From Anthonomus grandis grandis (taxonomy: Eukaryota > Arthropoda > Insecta > Coleoptera > Curculionidae): a stretch of 64,000 nt of DNA. This document shows positions 32,070 to 45,038 of this stretch, one piece after another; within the stretch, counting starts at the first letter, position 1, and the number at the start of each line of letters is the position of its first letter. Both the position numbers and the translations under genes were made by a program. The stretch is from positions 32,437,879 through 32,501,878 of the forward strand of contig NC_065552.1 in NCBI RefSeq assembly GCF_022605725.1, given 5' to 3'. Under the pieces are notes generated by a model, which was given only the letters and a program-made list of their open reading frames with translations, ran no database searches and was not told the origin of the DNA.

Positions 32070-33770
32070 CAAAAATAAAAATTAAACTAACGCCTACAAT
32101 ATTGTCTTTAAAATAGTAAGCCTGAATTCTTATACTTTTCAAACTAAAGTGACGTATTCAATTACTGTGTAAGCCTCTCCAATTAAATTTGAAAAATTCG
32201 AAATAAACCATTTTGAATCCCTTTAAATTGGTTAATATTTAAAAATAGCTATTCGAGATGCCAGTTTTATGATATCATTTATATTTCCAAAAGTAATCGA
32301 TAAATATGATTGATTGACGCTAAACAAATACCGCAAATAATATGAATTTGATATAAATCCGATTTCGTCATTATGTCCGGGAATATTTGTTTCCCAATGG
32401 AAATGGATAAAATAAAATATAATGGTGAATCCCCCTGGCTGTTCTTTTTTCAATATTGCATTTATTTTAAAACGTTTAATCAAAATATTATACTTCCAAA
32501 TGTTTGCTTTAATTTAATAACAATATTTAAACGAAATATTAATATAATGTATACTTTTACAATATTTGTGCGTACGTTGAATAAAATAAATTTATTTACA
32601 AAAGCAATTTTAAATTAAAACAATGGAAAGAGAGGAACAATAGTTTTAGTCAAATATATTTCGAAGGACCTGCGCAGCTGAGCTTTTCTGATTCCTTATT
32701 ATTTTCTTCTTTATCTCTATAACTGCTCTAATTTTCCCTTTTTTGAGGACTTGAAATAATGTTCATATAAAAAGAAACAATCCACTCTTACTTTGACTCA
32801 ACATTATGTAAGTGCGACTGACTTTAACGATGGTGAGACACATGATTTGGATTATTTCAATGCTTAATCCAGGAAACATAAAATGATAAGCATAGAATAT
32901 TTTAATATTCAGATCTCTCCTTTTTTATTGTCACAAGAACCTGGAACGATAAAAGCATAAATTTTAGTAAAATGCAATTTAGTGGAAGGTGCGGAATCTT
33001 CATATAGTCCGTTTCAAATAAAGATCGATGCACGTCACGTGTCACGTAATTTAGTTGCGAGCCGTATTCATTTTCTGCGTGTAAATTTAATTGCAAATAT
33101 AAATGGTCCGTAACTGTAATTAAACTATGTAAATTTAAATTTCGCGCCCCTCGATTCTTTTGGTAGCCAATGGCGGCATACTGGTCTGTGTTTTTCAACT
33201 TTGATCTGTTTATTCGCGTTTTGTCATTCAAGTAAATGTGTGTAATTTTTTTTGTAAAGTTTTTTTACTGTTTTTTTTTATTTTAGCGTATTTTCTTCTG
33301 CGTTTTAGTAAGGTTATAGGAGCATTTCGAAAAAGTAGTTCGAACACAGCCCAAGCATCAAAAGACTCAAATGATCAAAATATAGTATGGAAAAGCACGA
33401 ACAAGAGGCGAATCACTCCTAGAATACCTAATACTAACATGGCGAATGCAATTCTGTAATTAACTTATTACAAATAAATACATTATCAAGTTTTACACAA
33501 TAAGTATAAAATTTTGAATAGAGCCAATAACTAACAGAGGAAATTTTGGGCACTACAGGCCATTTGCGAAAAACCGCTTGGATCCCTCAATTTCTGATTT
33601 TAGGATTTTTTTTGCCAGTTTCACCCTTTGAATGCCAACTTTCTAGCGGGGAGAGACTCACCCCTAGAATATTAAATGGAACGAAGGGTTCATCAGTGAT
33701 GCCTTGTTTTGGAGTTATTTTTATCTAGATTAAAACCCTTAAGTTTGACAATTGGTAATCATAATCAGAT
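32070..33770. other. No identified gene
   Basis: AT-rich. A stretch at 33000-33240 is less AT-rich with words such as CACGTCACGTGTCACG, but no product or element was recognised. Short open frames at 33238 and 33546 look like chance. Confidence 0.4.
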
Positions 33771-33774
33771 TGAT

Positions 33775-34285
33775 ATTGTACTGATTGGGCTAAGGCTTTT
33801 GACAAAGTAAATTATAGGGTTCTGCTTAATAAACTTTTATGAAAATATGACTTTTTTAAATTCTATCTTTTGAATAGAACCCAAGTGGCTTAATATAAAG
33901 AATTCATTACTACATCTGTGTAACAAGGCAGCATTTTGGGCTATTTATGATTTTAAATTATATGGGAGAATATATTTTTTGGATTATTGTGTGAATTTTC
34001 AGTCTGATTGGTTCATTGGTTCAAGAAAACTGAAATCTTTCTAAAATATTGCTTTGTTGGACCAGAGACTAAATGAACTTAAAGATATGGATGCGGTATA
34101 CAGTCTAACATGAAATTTAATAAATATTGTCTTAGTAGGGCATAAATATTCTCTATTAAGACCACACTTGGAATATGCAACAATTACCAACGTGTGACCG
34201 TACTTTTATGAAGGTACATTCACTTCAGCGGTATTTCAATTTTCTTCAAAATTCAGAGTGAACTATTATAAGACGTGCCTATTTT
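33775..34285 (+). pseudogene. Non-LTR RT fragment
   Basis: DWAKAFDKVNYRVLLNKLL (catalytic Asp motif), then QGSILGYL matching GVPQGSILGP with a stop in place of P, then LLRPHLEYATI, a block common near the end of the RT domain. Spacing is shorter than normal, stops are frequent and the FADD block was not found. It is an old copy, cut on the right by the mariner element. Confidence 0.7.
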
Positions 34286-34290
34286 AAATA

Positions 34291-35400
34291 CGAGGGCGGG
34301 TCAATAAGTCCGTGACTTTTTGAATAAAAGACAGGTTTTTATATAAAAAGTTATTTTATTTTTCAACATAGTCTCCTTTGAGTTCTATACACTTAGTCCA
34401 ACGTTTCTCCAATTTTTTTATCCCTTCGGAAAAATATGATTTGTCGAGGTCATTAAACTAGGCATTTGAGAGATGATTTCGTCGTTGGAGTCAAATCTCT
34501 TCTCTCTTTTTAGGAAATAGTCACTGGGGGCTAAATCTGGAGAATAGGGCGGATGAGGAAGTAATTCGTAACCTAATTCATGGATTTTTGCCATGGAAAC
34601 TGCACATGTATGGACCCTTGCATTGTCCTGGTGGAAAAGAACTTGTTTTTTGGCCAAATGTGGTCTTTTTTTTTCAGTTCCTCATTGAATCTATCCAATA
34701 AGTTGGTATAATATTCTCCATTGATTGTTTTCCCCCTTTGAAGATAGTCAATGTGGATTATACCGCGTGCATCCCAAAAAACGGTCGCCATGACTTTATT
34801 GGCTGACAAACCCACCTTTGCCTTCTTGGACGCCGATTCACCCCGAGAAATCTGTCACTGTTTTGACTGATGTTTGGTCTCCGGCGTGTTGTGGTGGAAA
34901 ATTGTCACACGGTTGCGTTTGTGGTCGATTGTGAGCAAACGCGGCACCCATCTTGCGGAAAGCTTTCTCATACCCAAATGATCATTCAAAATTGAAACTA
35001 CTGAACCATGTGAGATGCTTATGGCTTCCACAATCTCTCTCACTTTCAATCTCCGATCGGCTAAAACCATATCGTGAATTTTTTTTGGATGTAGAGACCT
35101 CGACTGGGCGTCCAGAACGTTCGGCATCTTCCGTGCTTGTACGGTCACATCGAAATTCAGTAAACCACTTATTTACCATGGAAATGGATGGTGCAGAGTC
35201 CCCATAATATTTATCAAGCTTAGCCTTGGTTTAAGTGATGGCTTTTTTCCGTAAAAAATAATGCTTAATGAGCACACGAAATCCACTTTTTTCCATTTTC
35301 GTCTCAAAACGAGTGGTAGTCTGCTATCAACAGCTGTCAAACACAAACTAAATGACGCAGCTTGTTCAAATTTTACCTAATCCAAAAAACCACCCCATAA
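34291..35400 (-). mobile_element. mariner element (DD34D)
   Basis: The left end on the plus strand is CGAGGGCGGGTCAATAAGTC, a typical mariner inverted end, preceded by TA. The other end, expected near 35400, is not intact: the sequence there (TTTACCTAATCCAAAAAACC) is degraded or deleted. It contains one broken transposase gene on the minus strand. Confidence 0.85.
34356..35296 (-). pseudogene. mariner transposase, decayed
   Basis: Start ATG 35296 (MEKSGFRVLIKHYFLRKKA), then MVNKWFTEFRCDRTSTEDAE and RSGRP (hook), then EAISISHGSVVSILNDHLGM. First catalytic Asp in VFWDARGIIHIDYL, second in HQDNARVHT, third in SPDLAPSDYF with 34 residues between the last two (DD34D). The C-terminus KKLEKRWTKCIELKGDYVEK and stop at 34356-34358 are in a shifted frame. 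At least four frameshifts and one early stop are present. About 940 bp compared with roughly 1040 for a complete mariner gene, so small deletions exist. Inactive. Confidence 0.9.
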
Positions 35401-35414
35401 TGCCCAAATTATTA

Positions 35415-36294
35415 CTTATTTAGACAATAGATTTCCTTATAGGTGGATTGGAAATATGGGTCCTATTAAATGGCCAGCCCGCTCTCCCGATATGACCTCA
35501 ACGGATTTTTTTGTCTGGGGTTATTTAAAGGATATTGTTTATCATAGGACCATCCAATAATCTAGCAATCCAATAAACAAGCATTCTAAACATTAGAAGA
35601 AATAATGGTGGTGCCATTTGAAAAAAAAAGTTGGGGTGGATTTTAGAGGATGAATTTGTCGGGGGTACTTTTTTAAAGTAATTTTGGGTAGTGGTCCTAT
35701 AACTATTACAAATACTTTTTTTTAATTTTATATTTAAAAATGAAAAAATATTTTCTCTGCCAGTGGCGTCCCTACAGGTTTTCTATTGAATATTTTTAGT
35801 AAAAAAATACTACGCCACTGCTTTTTCTTAAAATAAAAATTATTTTTCAAATCTTCAATCACTTTTTAGAAAATTTGATCTCTTGGTTTTTTTTCGTCCC
35901 ACGCATGGTTTTCGCTTAAAAAAAATAAAAACAATTTTACTTTCCTAAAAATCTGATGCGGTGTGAAAATGTTTGTTCGTCGATTGCAAGCAAATTAAGG
36001 GATCAAATTTATTACAAGAAGTATGAAAGATTAAAAAATTTAAATAATTTAAAAAATACTCATGTTTTTAACGCGTTTAAAAAGTAAATGGGAGTAAAAA
36101 AGGACCGTGACGCGTTTTTATTTAACGCAAATAGAGACGCCACTGGCAGAAAAAATGTTTCTTTTTGCACATCAAAAAATGCGTCTTGATGCATGGAATA
36201 TATGTACCAAATTTGATAAAAATGTCTACAATATTGCTTAGGTTATTATTAAAAAACTGATTTTTTTTTGAAAACTTTAACACCCTGTATCTCA
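35415..36294 (+). mobile_element. DD41D Tc1/mariner 3' remnant
   Basis: The plus strand reads YLDNRFPYRWIGNMGPIKWP then ARSPDMTSTDFFVWGYLKDI (to about 35545), the third catalytic Asp region of the DD41D family. The remainder is non-coding and reaches AACACCCTGTA (36284-36294), which has the form of the family's terminal word. The mariner element abuts it on the left and may have cut it in two, but the upstream half was not found. Confidence 0.6.
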
Positions 36295-36299
36295 AAAGT

Positions 36300-37737
36300 T
36301 AAGACGTTTAGGACATATGTTCATAGGAACTTTTTTTCTTAAAATGGATCCAGGAATCACCCCCCTAAAAATATTAGCACGTCTTTAAGGAACACTCTAT
36401 ATATTATATAGTTTACTAAATACAGTTTTTGTATACATATTTTGATACCTTCGGAAACACCCCAATAGTGCTTTTTGGATTTTTTTATAGCGTTTATTTT
36501 TTCTGATAATTAGTTTGTTATTTATTTATTATATTTTGAAATTATTATTGTACGATAATAAAACTTTAAAGTTAAGAAATGATTATTTTATCGTTTTGGT
36601 CGAACACGGAGTCAGAGCTTAGCAACAAAAAAAACGGCCCATAGTAATCGCAAATCAATCCAACATGATTCGACTGTAGCCTTGATTGATTGTCCGCTAA
36701 CAGAACAAAACAATAACAATGATTTGTCACGGACATGACAAGTTTTTAATTAAGAAAAATCGTTACGGTGTCATGTCCTCCAACAAAAACCGAACGAAGC
36801 GAAATGCCTCGTTTTCGTTTCGATTCATTTGGATATTGGTGTCGGGACTGGCCTTTAATTGAGTGGATTTATTTTTTTTTCCTTTATAATTAGTTCCACC
36901 AGACACCTGATTGATAATCCATAGCGTAGCAACAAAAATAATGCGTTTTTATAACTCTTTAATATTGCAACTCTTTCAATTACCGTAAAAGGACAAAAGG
37001 TTCAATTTCTGAGGAAAAGTCTGGAGATTTACAGAAACAGACTGGAAGTCAAACTGGAAATTAAGATTCCTTTGTATACTTTTGTTTTACGTAATTTGAG
37101 GTGGTAGATTACTATATATTTGGATACCCTTAACCGTAATACCACTATAACCTTAATTGCGAGTTTATTAATTATGTACATTATTCTTTTCTATGTAACC
37201 AATAACATATTTTTAATGTATTCTAAAATGGGTTGTGCGTTTTTGATAAATTATTATTAAAAATAGAAAGATTTTACTTCTCCCCAACTGATATTTTAAA
37301 GGCTGTATCGACGTTTTGGGTTTCCATTTTTTTTTAATAACTCCCGTGTATTTTAGTATTAAAAATAAAAAAGATCCCAAAAAAGTTTCGCCTGGCATAT
37401 ACAAACCAGCCCGCATTCCTTGTAGGAGATGCGTGATATTAATAAAGTCTCAGTTATGCGTTTGGAACATGTTATATAAATAGGATCGCCAGAATTTATA
37501 CTTGGAAGTAATTTGAAACCTTCTATAACGGTAGCTAAGAACTCTTAAACTTCCCTTAATCAGCCTTTTTATACGGGGCATTTTTTAATATTATATCAAA
37601 TAATAACAAAACTTGACCATATGAACATGTTCTACTCAACAATGTTCTAATCAAGAATCTCACTAAATTAAAATAATAAATTAATATAGAAAAAAGCTTA
37701 ATGCCGTTAACCGAGCATTGATTAAAATTATGGAAAA
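36300..37737. other. No identified gene
   Basis: AT-rich, with a moderately GC-richer patch at 36600-36860. No domain or known repeat could be assigned. Confidence 0.45.
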
Positions 37738-38455
37738 CGACCAACGCTACCATGAAGAAAACGCGATATTTCAGCAAGACGGGGCTCCTCCCCATTATGC
37801 ATTACCAGTACGGCAGTTTCTGGATGAAACGTTTCCTGATAGATGAGTTGGAAGAAGGGGTGCTATCGAATGGCCCGCGAGATCACCCGATTTATCTCCT
37901 CTTGATATCTTTTTGTGGGGACATCTAAAATCGAAAATTTATGCCACACAACCTGAATCGTTGATTTACGGAACTGCATTATTGATGAATGCCAACAAAT
38001 AACACTCGATAGTCTTCACAATGTCCGGGAACACTTTGAATAGTTACTGTACTATTATATGGAGGTAAACGGCGGACATTTAATAAGATAATGCATAAGT
38101 ACTAATTTAAATAAAATTAAATTAGATTTTTCTGGAACCGGCAGCTACGCTTGCGAGCTGTCAAAAATCGACGCTTGCAAGCGTTTTTGTTTTGTAAGTC
38201 AAGAACCTCTAAAAACTAGCGCTAAAAATATTAAACAATGGTATTGGTTCAAAACCTTTGACAAACCGTCAATTCAAGTTAGCAATTTCAAACTTGGCAG
38301 TTGTAACTAGAATAAAAAGACCTTTAAGATAAGCTATCACTCGACCGAAAAAAATTGTCCCCCTAAAATCAAAAATCGACGGGTCCGAGCATTTTTTTAA
38401 AAAAGGGCCCCAAACCTTGCTGGACTGTTTTCGATGGGCCACCCTGTATATCTTA
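37738..38455 (+). pseudogene. DD41D transposase C-terminus and element 3' end
   Basis: Reads QQDGAPPHYALPVRQFLDET (second catalytic Asp), a stop, then VGRRGAIEWPARSPDLSPLD and IFLWGHLKSKIYATQPESL, with the third Asp 42 residues on, i.e. 41 between (DD41D). Then TMSGNTLNS and a frame ending near 38080 (..RVGGHL-like tail in the family). The 3' non-coding part ends CCACCCTGTATA near 38455. It includes a perfect 14-bp palindrome ACGCTTGCAAGCGT at 38171. The N-terminal half is absent. It is a 5'-deleted copy. Confidence 0.8.
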
Positions 38456-39319
38456 ATGAAGCCTTTATTAAATTAATGTCTAATAATGAGAGTTGGTTAA
38501 TTTTATACCATATACTTACCAAAATTTATCGTCGGTTACAACACAACATCAAACGGCCATTTTAATTAAATTACTACGGAGCTTGTACAAAAGCGAGTTA
38601 TTTAATTATCGCCCTTCGTCTTCAAAGGGTGGGTAATAATAAAGGACCGTTTAGTTACACTGAGGTTTAAAAAACTGAATTCTAATGGAAACACCTTAAT
38701 TAGAGCAGTATAGCAACCCATTCCTAACCTCATTTAAGTTAATGTTTATGTATTTTTACAATTTTTGTTACCTGAAAAGACATATATTATGGTTATTGTG
38801 ATTGGTAATGACACCGTTTTTCTCTCCTTGACGAAATTTTTATAATTTTTTTTTCTTGACATAAATGTATGCAAAGGTGTCTCTGACTAAAGTGTGACTA
38901 AGCAAACCGTCAATTTTCCAGATTATAACTTCGAGGAACACTTAATGAAAAATTATTATGAATGAGTCATTCTAAAACCATTATCGTAATTATAAGTGTA
39001 AATAAAATAATATTTCTACCCACGGCTTTCCACGCTTAAGATATTAAAGGTTCTGTTTTGATTTAATGAAAATATTTCTTAATGGTTGATGGAACTTTGA
39101 ATTTGTTAATTATTTCAGATATACCGATGGTAAATGGGGAGAAATGAACAAAATTGTCTAGAACATGAGAAGAGAAATCGTTATTTTTAGACGAAAAGAT
39201 TTGGTTACATTCATCGTAATAAGCCATTCTTGTTAATATTAAATAAATAGTTTCAATCCTTCAAGGCGTGTTTATTAAACTAAAAATTATATTCAGTGTA
39301 ATATTTGATGCCAGTGCGT
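38456..39319. other. No gene seen
   Basis: AT-rich, nothing recognised. Confidence 0.5.
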
Positions 39320-39513
39320 ACTGAGGCTTTGTTTAAATTTTGCGTGTATTATCGTCAATATGGACAAACCTGGATGGTACTACCTGCATTTCTTAAAAAT
39401 AATTAATTTCGCAATGCAAACTATGAAAGTGGCATACATTGTTGGATCTCTAACCCTGTGCGCCTTTTGTATACTTAAGGATTTATTACTCTCTACCTAT
39501 TTGAAATAGACTA
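39320..39513 (-). mobile_element. Terminal fragment of a DD82E-family relative
   Basis: Read on the minus strand from 39513: TAGTCTATTTCAAATAGG, TAGAGAGTAATAAA, then ATACAAAAGG, GATCCAACAAT, TGCCACTTTCATAGTT and TGCAGGTAGTACCATCCAGG. This parallels the transposase-3' end of E3 (ATGCAAAAGTGG, GATCCACCAATATT, TGCCACTACCTTAGTT, TGCAGGTAGTGCCACCCGG). It is flanked by TA at the end. The terminal motif is closest to the one in the tandem units at 29795-30665, so it may be their source family. Confidence 0.65.
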
Positions 39514-39519
39514 TAGCCA

Positions 39520-40838
39520 AAGATTCAGATTTGGCTATTTTTATCGATTCATTGAAAATTTAAAAATTTAATTTAAAATTAGAAGCTTTGCACAATTTCC
39601 TGTTAAATCAGGTAAAAAACCATTTAATACGTCAAAAAATGTGAATTTGCCTTAATTTTTACAGAATCAATGCTATTTTTATGCAACTGATATTTGAACC
39701 ATAATTTGACTAATTTAAACCTAGAATGTTGAGAAAGTCGACACTTCCAAACTGCGTTTACCCTTTTTCCCCTTAATCTGACGATTAAAAATTAAAAAAA
39801 AAATTATATTATTTAATTTGTATGGCTTTTTCGAAATTTATCGTTATAGCTAATGATTCACTTACCGAACCAAAAATCAAAACGACAAAACCTGATTTAA
39901 ATGCTTTCATTAATAACTTACTTTCACTAGTAAGTATTGACTTTAATTGGCCTTCACGTAATTTTATGAATACGTACTTAATAAAATATTGTTTAATAAT
40001 AACCATTTGTCATATTAATGTCAACAGAATTACTATATTAAGAAAAATCAATGGAATTCGATGTTAAAGAAAACAAATCTTAGTGCTAGCATCATATCTC
40101 CTTGACCTTTCTAAAATGTATGTGTAAAATTAATTAATGTAGAAAAACACAATCTCGTTTTTTCACATAATCATTTCTTTGCTCATTATTGTCCTCTTTG
40201 GATTTTCAAAACAAACTGTCTTTAACTATAATGTATACAGGGTGGGGACTCTAACTAGAATAAATTCGCCAGCGCTATTGAAAAGAATATTTCCGAAAAA
40301 CGCGAAAACAAGTCCACTAAGATTTTTTCCCACCTTTAAGAGTTTATTAAAAATGTTGTTTCAAGCCCTCTGAAAGGCTGAAACCTAACCCTACTTAATT
40401 TTTTTTAAAAGGAATGGTGCCACTTGTGAAATGAGGAAATTGAAGGTGTACTTTTCTTTTTGAAACAAATTAACCCTTGACATTAAAATTAAAAAAAAAA
40501 ACTGTTTAGAGGTATGAAAATTAAAACCAGAATATCGCGACGTTAAAATACACAATTTTGTTTATCTTGTGAAAGTGACTGACTAATAGCTTTAAAATTA
40601 CCTAACTGCCCCAAAATCATGTACATGCCATTGCACCTAACAATAATAATGCCTTTCAAAACACAAGTAAAACTAATTAATTAAAGTGGGTGGCGAGAAA
40701 TTTAATACCAAATAACCAAAATAATAACAAAACTTGACGCCTATATCTAGTTGACTAAATAAGTTTACTATAAGTAAAAGTGCTAAAATTAGTTACTGTA
40801 TAGTACCTACCTTAACAAAATCAATCATCAAGTAATAT
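39520..40838. other. No gene; one miniature-element end
   Basis: AT-rich. At about 40238 TACAGGGTGGGGACTC has the form of a DD41D-type terminal sequence and probably starts a short non-autonomous relative. Its other end was not found. Confidence 0.4.
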
Positions 40839-42267
40839 TCAAAGATTTTTCGATTTTTTTTTAAATACGGAAAAGCCGGTCATCATTTTCAGATTAGAGG
40901 AAAGTGACTTACAATATTTGGCCGAGTTATAGGAAAATGAGCACTGAAAGAGAGCGGTTCTATGTTTAGTAATAGAGTAGAGGCTATTGTGGCGAGTAAG
41001 ACGGTTATGGATGTCAGAGCCTTTTATGAGTTTGTCGAACAAATATTTTGCTTTATTAAACTGGTTAATTTTAAAAACTAAACAACACATTATGTACAAA
41101 GAATCTATCCTCTTACTTATCCTACTTAGGCCACTGGCACTGATTGTAAGCAGGGGAAATATGATCGACTTTCTGATACCTAAATAATATCTAAAGCAGA
41201 AATTCTGTAATCGCTGATTACTATCCTTATCTCTGTTAAAAAGCGCAGGCAAACAGAGAACATTACCATAGAGAACATCACTACAGAAAGAATTAGAGAC
41301 TTACACAATTTTAATCTGACTTGTTAATCTAGAAAATGTTTATAAAATATAAAGTGTTTTAATTTACAATAACGTTTTTGCAGGAGAAAGGGATCATGTT
41401 TTTCAAATCTCAACTCACTATCAAAAATTATACCTAGATTTCTGAAAAAAATTTTACGTTAAATTGCTCTTTCAAACTCATGATTTTGCATCAAAGAATA
41501 ACAGTTTAGTTTTTAACGCATTAAATAATAAACTGTGAACCATCGACAAGGTAAAAACACTGGATAAACCAGAATTCACACAATTTTCAGCAGTTTCCTA
41601 TTGGTTTTTAATAAATAATATAGTTGAGTGACATCGGCAAATTGGTGTGATTGCATTTAACTAATGTGAGTTTGGAAAACTGCTGCATACATACACTGAA
41701 AATAGTAAAGGATCCATCACACTTCCCTGTTCTACTTCACTACTTCTGATAGTTCTTGACCAATTTATAATATCTATCACTTAAATAATTTTGAATCAGT
41801 TTAACTGAATTCTTTCCCACAGTAAAGCAACTGAATTTAGCACATAAAATTGTATACATTATCAATTTTGAGTACTGGAATAACATTAGATATTTTCCAT
41901 TGAGAAGGATAGGACTTATGAAACTCAGACTTATGGACAGGACTTATGGACTCAGAAAATATGGACAAATTTAGAATAAAATTTATATACGGAAGTACAT
42001 AAGGGGTGATAACATTAAATATCCTTAAATTAATACCATCTGGTCCGCAACCGTTTGATTTGAAGTGTAATATTATAGTTTGAAATTTTGTCTCATGAAC
42101 CTGTAAAAATTCAAACATGTTTTATTAGGATTAATTTTAGGAACACTATTTAAAAAATAATTACAACAAATTTGAGAATTAGACACGTTATTAGAAGATG
42201 AATAGGTTATATTAAGCTTTTTTAAAATGCGCCAAAAACTGTTGATTAAGAAATGGTCTTTTTTCAA
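40839..42267 (-). pseudogene. Non-LTR retrotransposon RT region, decayed
   Basis: Minus-strand blocks in order: FWRILKKLNITYSSSNN and CCNYFLNSVPKINPN (linker before RT), FKSNGCGPDGINLRIFNVIT (GPDGI motif), QWKISNVIPVLKI, then a degraded middle without recognisable catalytic Asp motifs, LGIIFDSELRFEKHDPFL near 41420, and a 137-codon open frame (40839-41252) with QRLQNFCFRYYLGIRKSI, LTRHNSLYSITKHRTALFQC, SFSYNSAKYC. This last part is the typical C-terminal domain of LOA/jockey-like RTs. It is a fairly long but inactive copy. Confidence 0.8.
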
Positions 42268-42848
42268 TTTTAACTGTCATAGTAACTAAATTTCTCAGTT
42301 GCCTGTATTCAGATAATGACTCACTCTTTTATGCCTGGAAAGTTCTTATCCTTATCATAAATTTAATATGGTGGCTTGGTTATACGTGAAGTTTTTGTTG
42401 AAGTATTGAAGGTCTTAAACATGTGTAATCATTTTATTAAAATATTCCATCAATTAGTCATGGAATACCGAAAATCAAAATCCAATCTTATCAAATCAGT
42501 AACAAACTGATCATGGCTAAAATGTTATTATAGTCCCCTATAAGTTTAAAATTTAATGGGTTGCCGGTACTTTTTTGCATTAATACTTACACTTTACCAG
42601 GAAATGATAGAAATATTAATGGTTTTATCAACATTGACATCACTAACCATTTCCAGGGATGATGTTACAATAATATAAGAGGAATTGCCAGTTATGCGCG
42701 TAGGTTCATTGATTGGTAAAAATTGTATTTATTTTAAAAAAATATATTACCAAAAATTTTACTCGTACTAAAAATTTTCAGGTATACACATACTTTTACC
42801 ATTTATTTTATTTGAAATCTATAACTGTCCTAATTTATTAATTTTATA
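42268..42848. other. No gene seen
   Basis: AT-rich spacer, possibly the upstream part of the decayed non-LTR copy. Confidence 0.4.
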
Positions 42849-43150
42849 ATGATGATTGGTTTTGGAAACCGGATTCGACCTCAAACTGAAGTTGTGGCGC
42901 TATTTCAAGAAACTCATTCTGATGTGTCCCTTCTGAGTCAATGCACTGTGAGTAAAATTAAGGAGCAATTCAGAACTCACGGACATGTAAAAAGTATCCC
43001 TAGACAGAAACAACTGTCGGTAGGCGAGGATGCAAAATTGGATATTCTAGTGAGTTTTGAAGGATCACCAGATAAGTAACTCAGGATTATGATGTCCAGT
43101 AACAGTTGTGGAAAGATTAATGGCAATATGTGCACGACGAAAATACTTTT
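42849..43150 (+). pseudogene. DD41D-like transposase, N-terminal fragment
   Basis: Open frame with IRPQTEVVALFQETHSDVSL then LSQCTVSKIKEQFRTHGHVK and SIPRQKQLSVGEDAKLDILV, the first helix-turn-helix and linker of Tc1/mariner transposases of the TVSKIEKQFRE type. A stop at 43077-43079 ends the frame and no catalytic region follows. It belongs to a different subfamily from the 56521 copy. Confidence 0.65.
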
Positions 43151-43213
43151 AAATTGGTAATTTATAAGTAAAGCAATTATATGTAATAAAAGACTAATTA
43201 ATTAAAAACAAAA

Positions 43214-43930
43214 TTAATTTATATATTTGTATACAAAAAAATTAAGAAGTTTGCATACAGAATTTAGATTACACTTTAATATTTTATTGCAAAGCCTTTG
43301 TTTGCAATTACTAGAGATTACAAGTTCTTGGTAATTTGATAAAGAGATACTATGCCAGGATGATGTTTTGGACACAGCATTCTTAATGGCTCCCCATAAA
43401 TTCTCGATAGGATTGAGATCTGGACTCTGCGCAAGACATTCAAACATATTAATGTTGTGCTCATTTAAAGATTGTGCTTATATAGACGGCTGGTGTGCTT
43501 AGGGGTGGTATCATGCATGAATACCGGTTGAAATGAAATAATTTCATATTCTGCATAAGGCATCATAATCTCCCTCAAAATATCAACAGAAATATGGAAC
43601 GTCATAATATTTTTTATCTAAAATATGAGTCCTATCCAATAATATGAAAATTGCCCCTTCCCTTAATTTTAGAGCCACGATGCTTAATCGTCTTAATGGA
43701 GTATTTCGATTGATAGGCGGCATTCAAAGGGCGCCTAACGTAATGTTCTATGTCCTGTATTACCAAACAAAACTATTTTGCCATAAAATATTTCGCCTTT
43801 AAACGCATGTTCCTTTGCAAATTTAAATATGTGTTTAATTTGCTTTTTGTTCCTTAATGGTAGTTTTTGTGGACTGCTGGTAAACAAATTTACTTCTCTT
43901 AATCCTGAGAGCACCTAAATAATACTGCAA
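43214..43930 (-). pseudogene. Tc1-like (DD34E) transposase, decayed
   Basis: Minus-strand blocks: SSPQKLPLRNKKQIKHIFKF then AKEHAFKGEIFYGKIVLFGN (where the first Asp, normally in FSDES, is degraded), RRPLNAAYQSKYSIKTIKHR, ISVDILREIMMPYAEYE, VFMHDTTPKHTSRLYK (second Asp) and LAQSPDLNPIENLWGAIKNA with the catalytic Glu in NPIE. Frameshifts separate the blocks. The C-terminal 77 codons are open. This is a classic Tc1 family member, distinct from the DD82E and DD41D elements here. Confidence 0.82.
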
Positions 43931-45038
43931 TTATTTTGACCATCTAAAAATCACGTCCAACTAAAACTAGATAAAATATATTTGTTATCGTCTCTTAAAA
44001 CTCAGGTACTTTTTTAGTATTTAGTTGTTAATATTTTTAGACCAAATGTTTTGCTTTGGTTTTTAGAATTTTACGTATAACAACAGTTTTTTAAATGTGA
44101 ATATTTGATTTTATCCTACTACTGCTATTATTTTCTCCAGAACTCACAAAATAGTTTTAAAAATTTTAATATAAGCAGGAAAAAGAGCCTTTAAAATGAA
44201 ACCAGTCTAGGAGCTGCTAGAGGACGATTGTCATCGTAGATTTGAGCTTTGTGAAGCCATGACGAATTTGGGTTTTTATCAAGAGAGTTAGCGAATTTAT
44301 TCCAGTTATAGATTCTCCACCAATTCCATGAAATCGCAGACCATAATGCATAAAAACTCATACCTACACACAACAACTGACGAACTTACATCTTTTGCTA
44401 AAATGTAATCCAGTCCCCGGTACAATATCAGTTACAAAAAAAAAATCTTCCCTCCACGTAACATCCATCCCCCAAATCTCATCACTCCGGGGCACAATCT
44501 CGCATCTCCATTACAAAACATCTGAAAGTCCAACGTAACTAAATTCGTTATTCAGTATTCAGCTGTTTTTCCCGATTTCCTATCTCTGTTTACCATCACG
44601 CCCAACGCGAAGGGCGGTCCAGATGCGACGTTGCCACGCCGACATAAACATAACCGTGTGGGGGTCTGGGGCCCTTTAATTTTGCAACAGTGTGAGTGAC
44701 ATTGCGTGTAATAGTGTGTGTGTCTCGATTTGAGATATGTCAGGTCACTGAAATGATGGGGGTATTTTCAAAGGGCGGGCTCGCTCGCGATGAATATAGA
44801 GGGAACAACTGACATAAGCAAGGGTGGAAACGTAATCTTTGTCAATTTGCACGTCTGCCGTCTGGGAGGTGTCTGTTCAGTTTTAATATTCTAGTTTCCT
44901 AAAATACCGTAAATTTTGTACATTACAATAATGCATGGATTGCCTTTAATAATATTTTCTATAACAAGGGAATGAGCATAACACTACATGTTCAATGTTT
45001 TTTTTAACCATATATACATATGTTCATAATATACATAT
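43931..45038. other. No identified gene
   Basis: AT-rich to 44560. Bases 44590-44870 are clearly more GC-rich (CCCAACGCGAAGGGCGG, GGGGGTCTGGGGCCC, GGGCGGGCTCGCTCGCG) and stand out from the surroundings. No protein or known element was recognised. A 61-codon minus frame at 44191 is unassigned. Confidence 0.35.

Noticed and set aside
33238..33728. Two short plus-strand frames with hydrophobic stretches
   Set aside because: Composition follows T-runs; no homologous blocks and no supporting signals.
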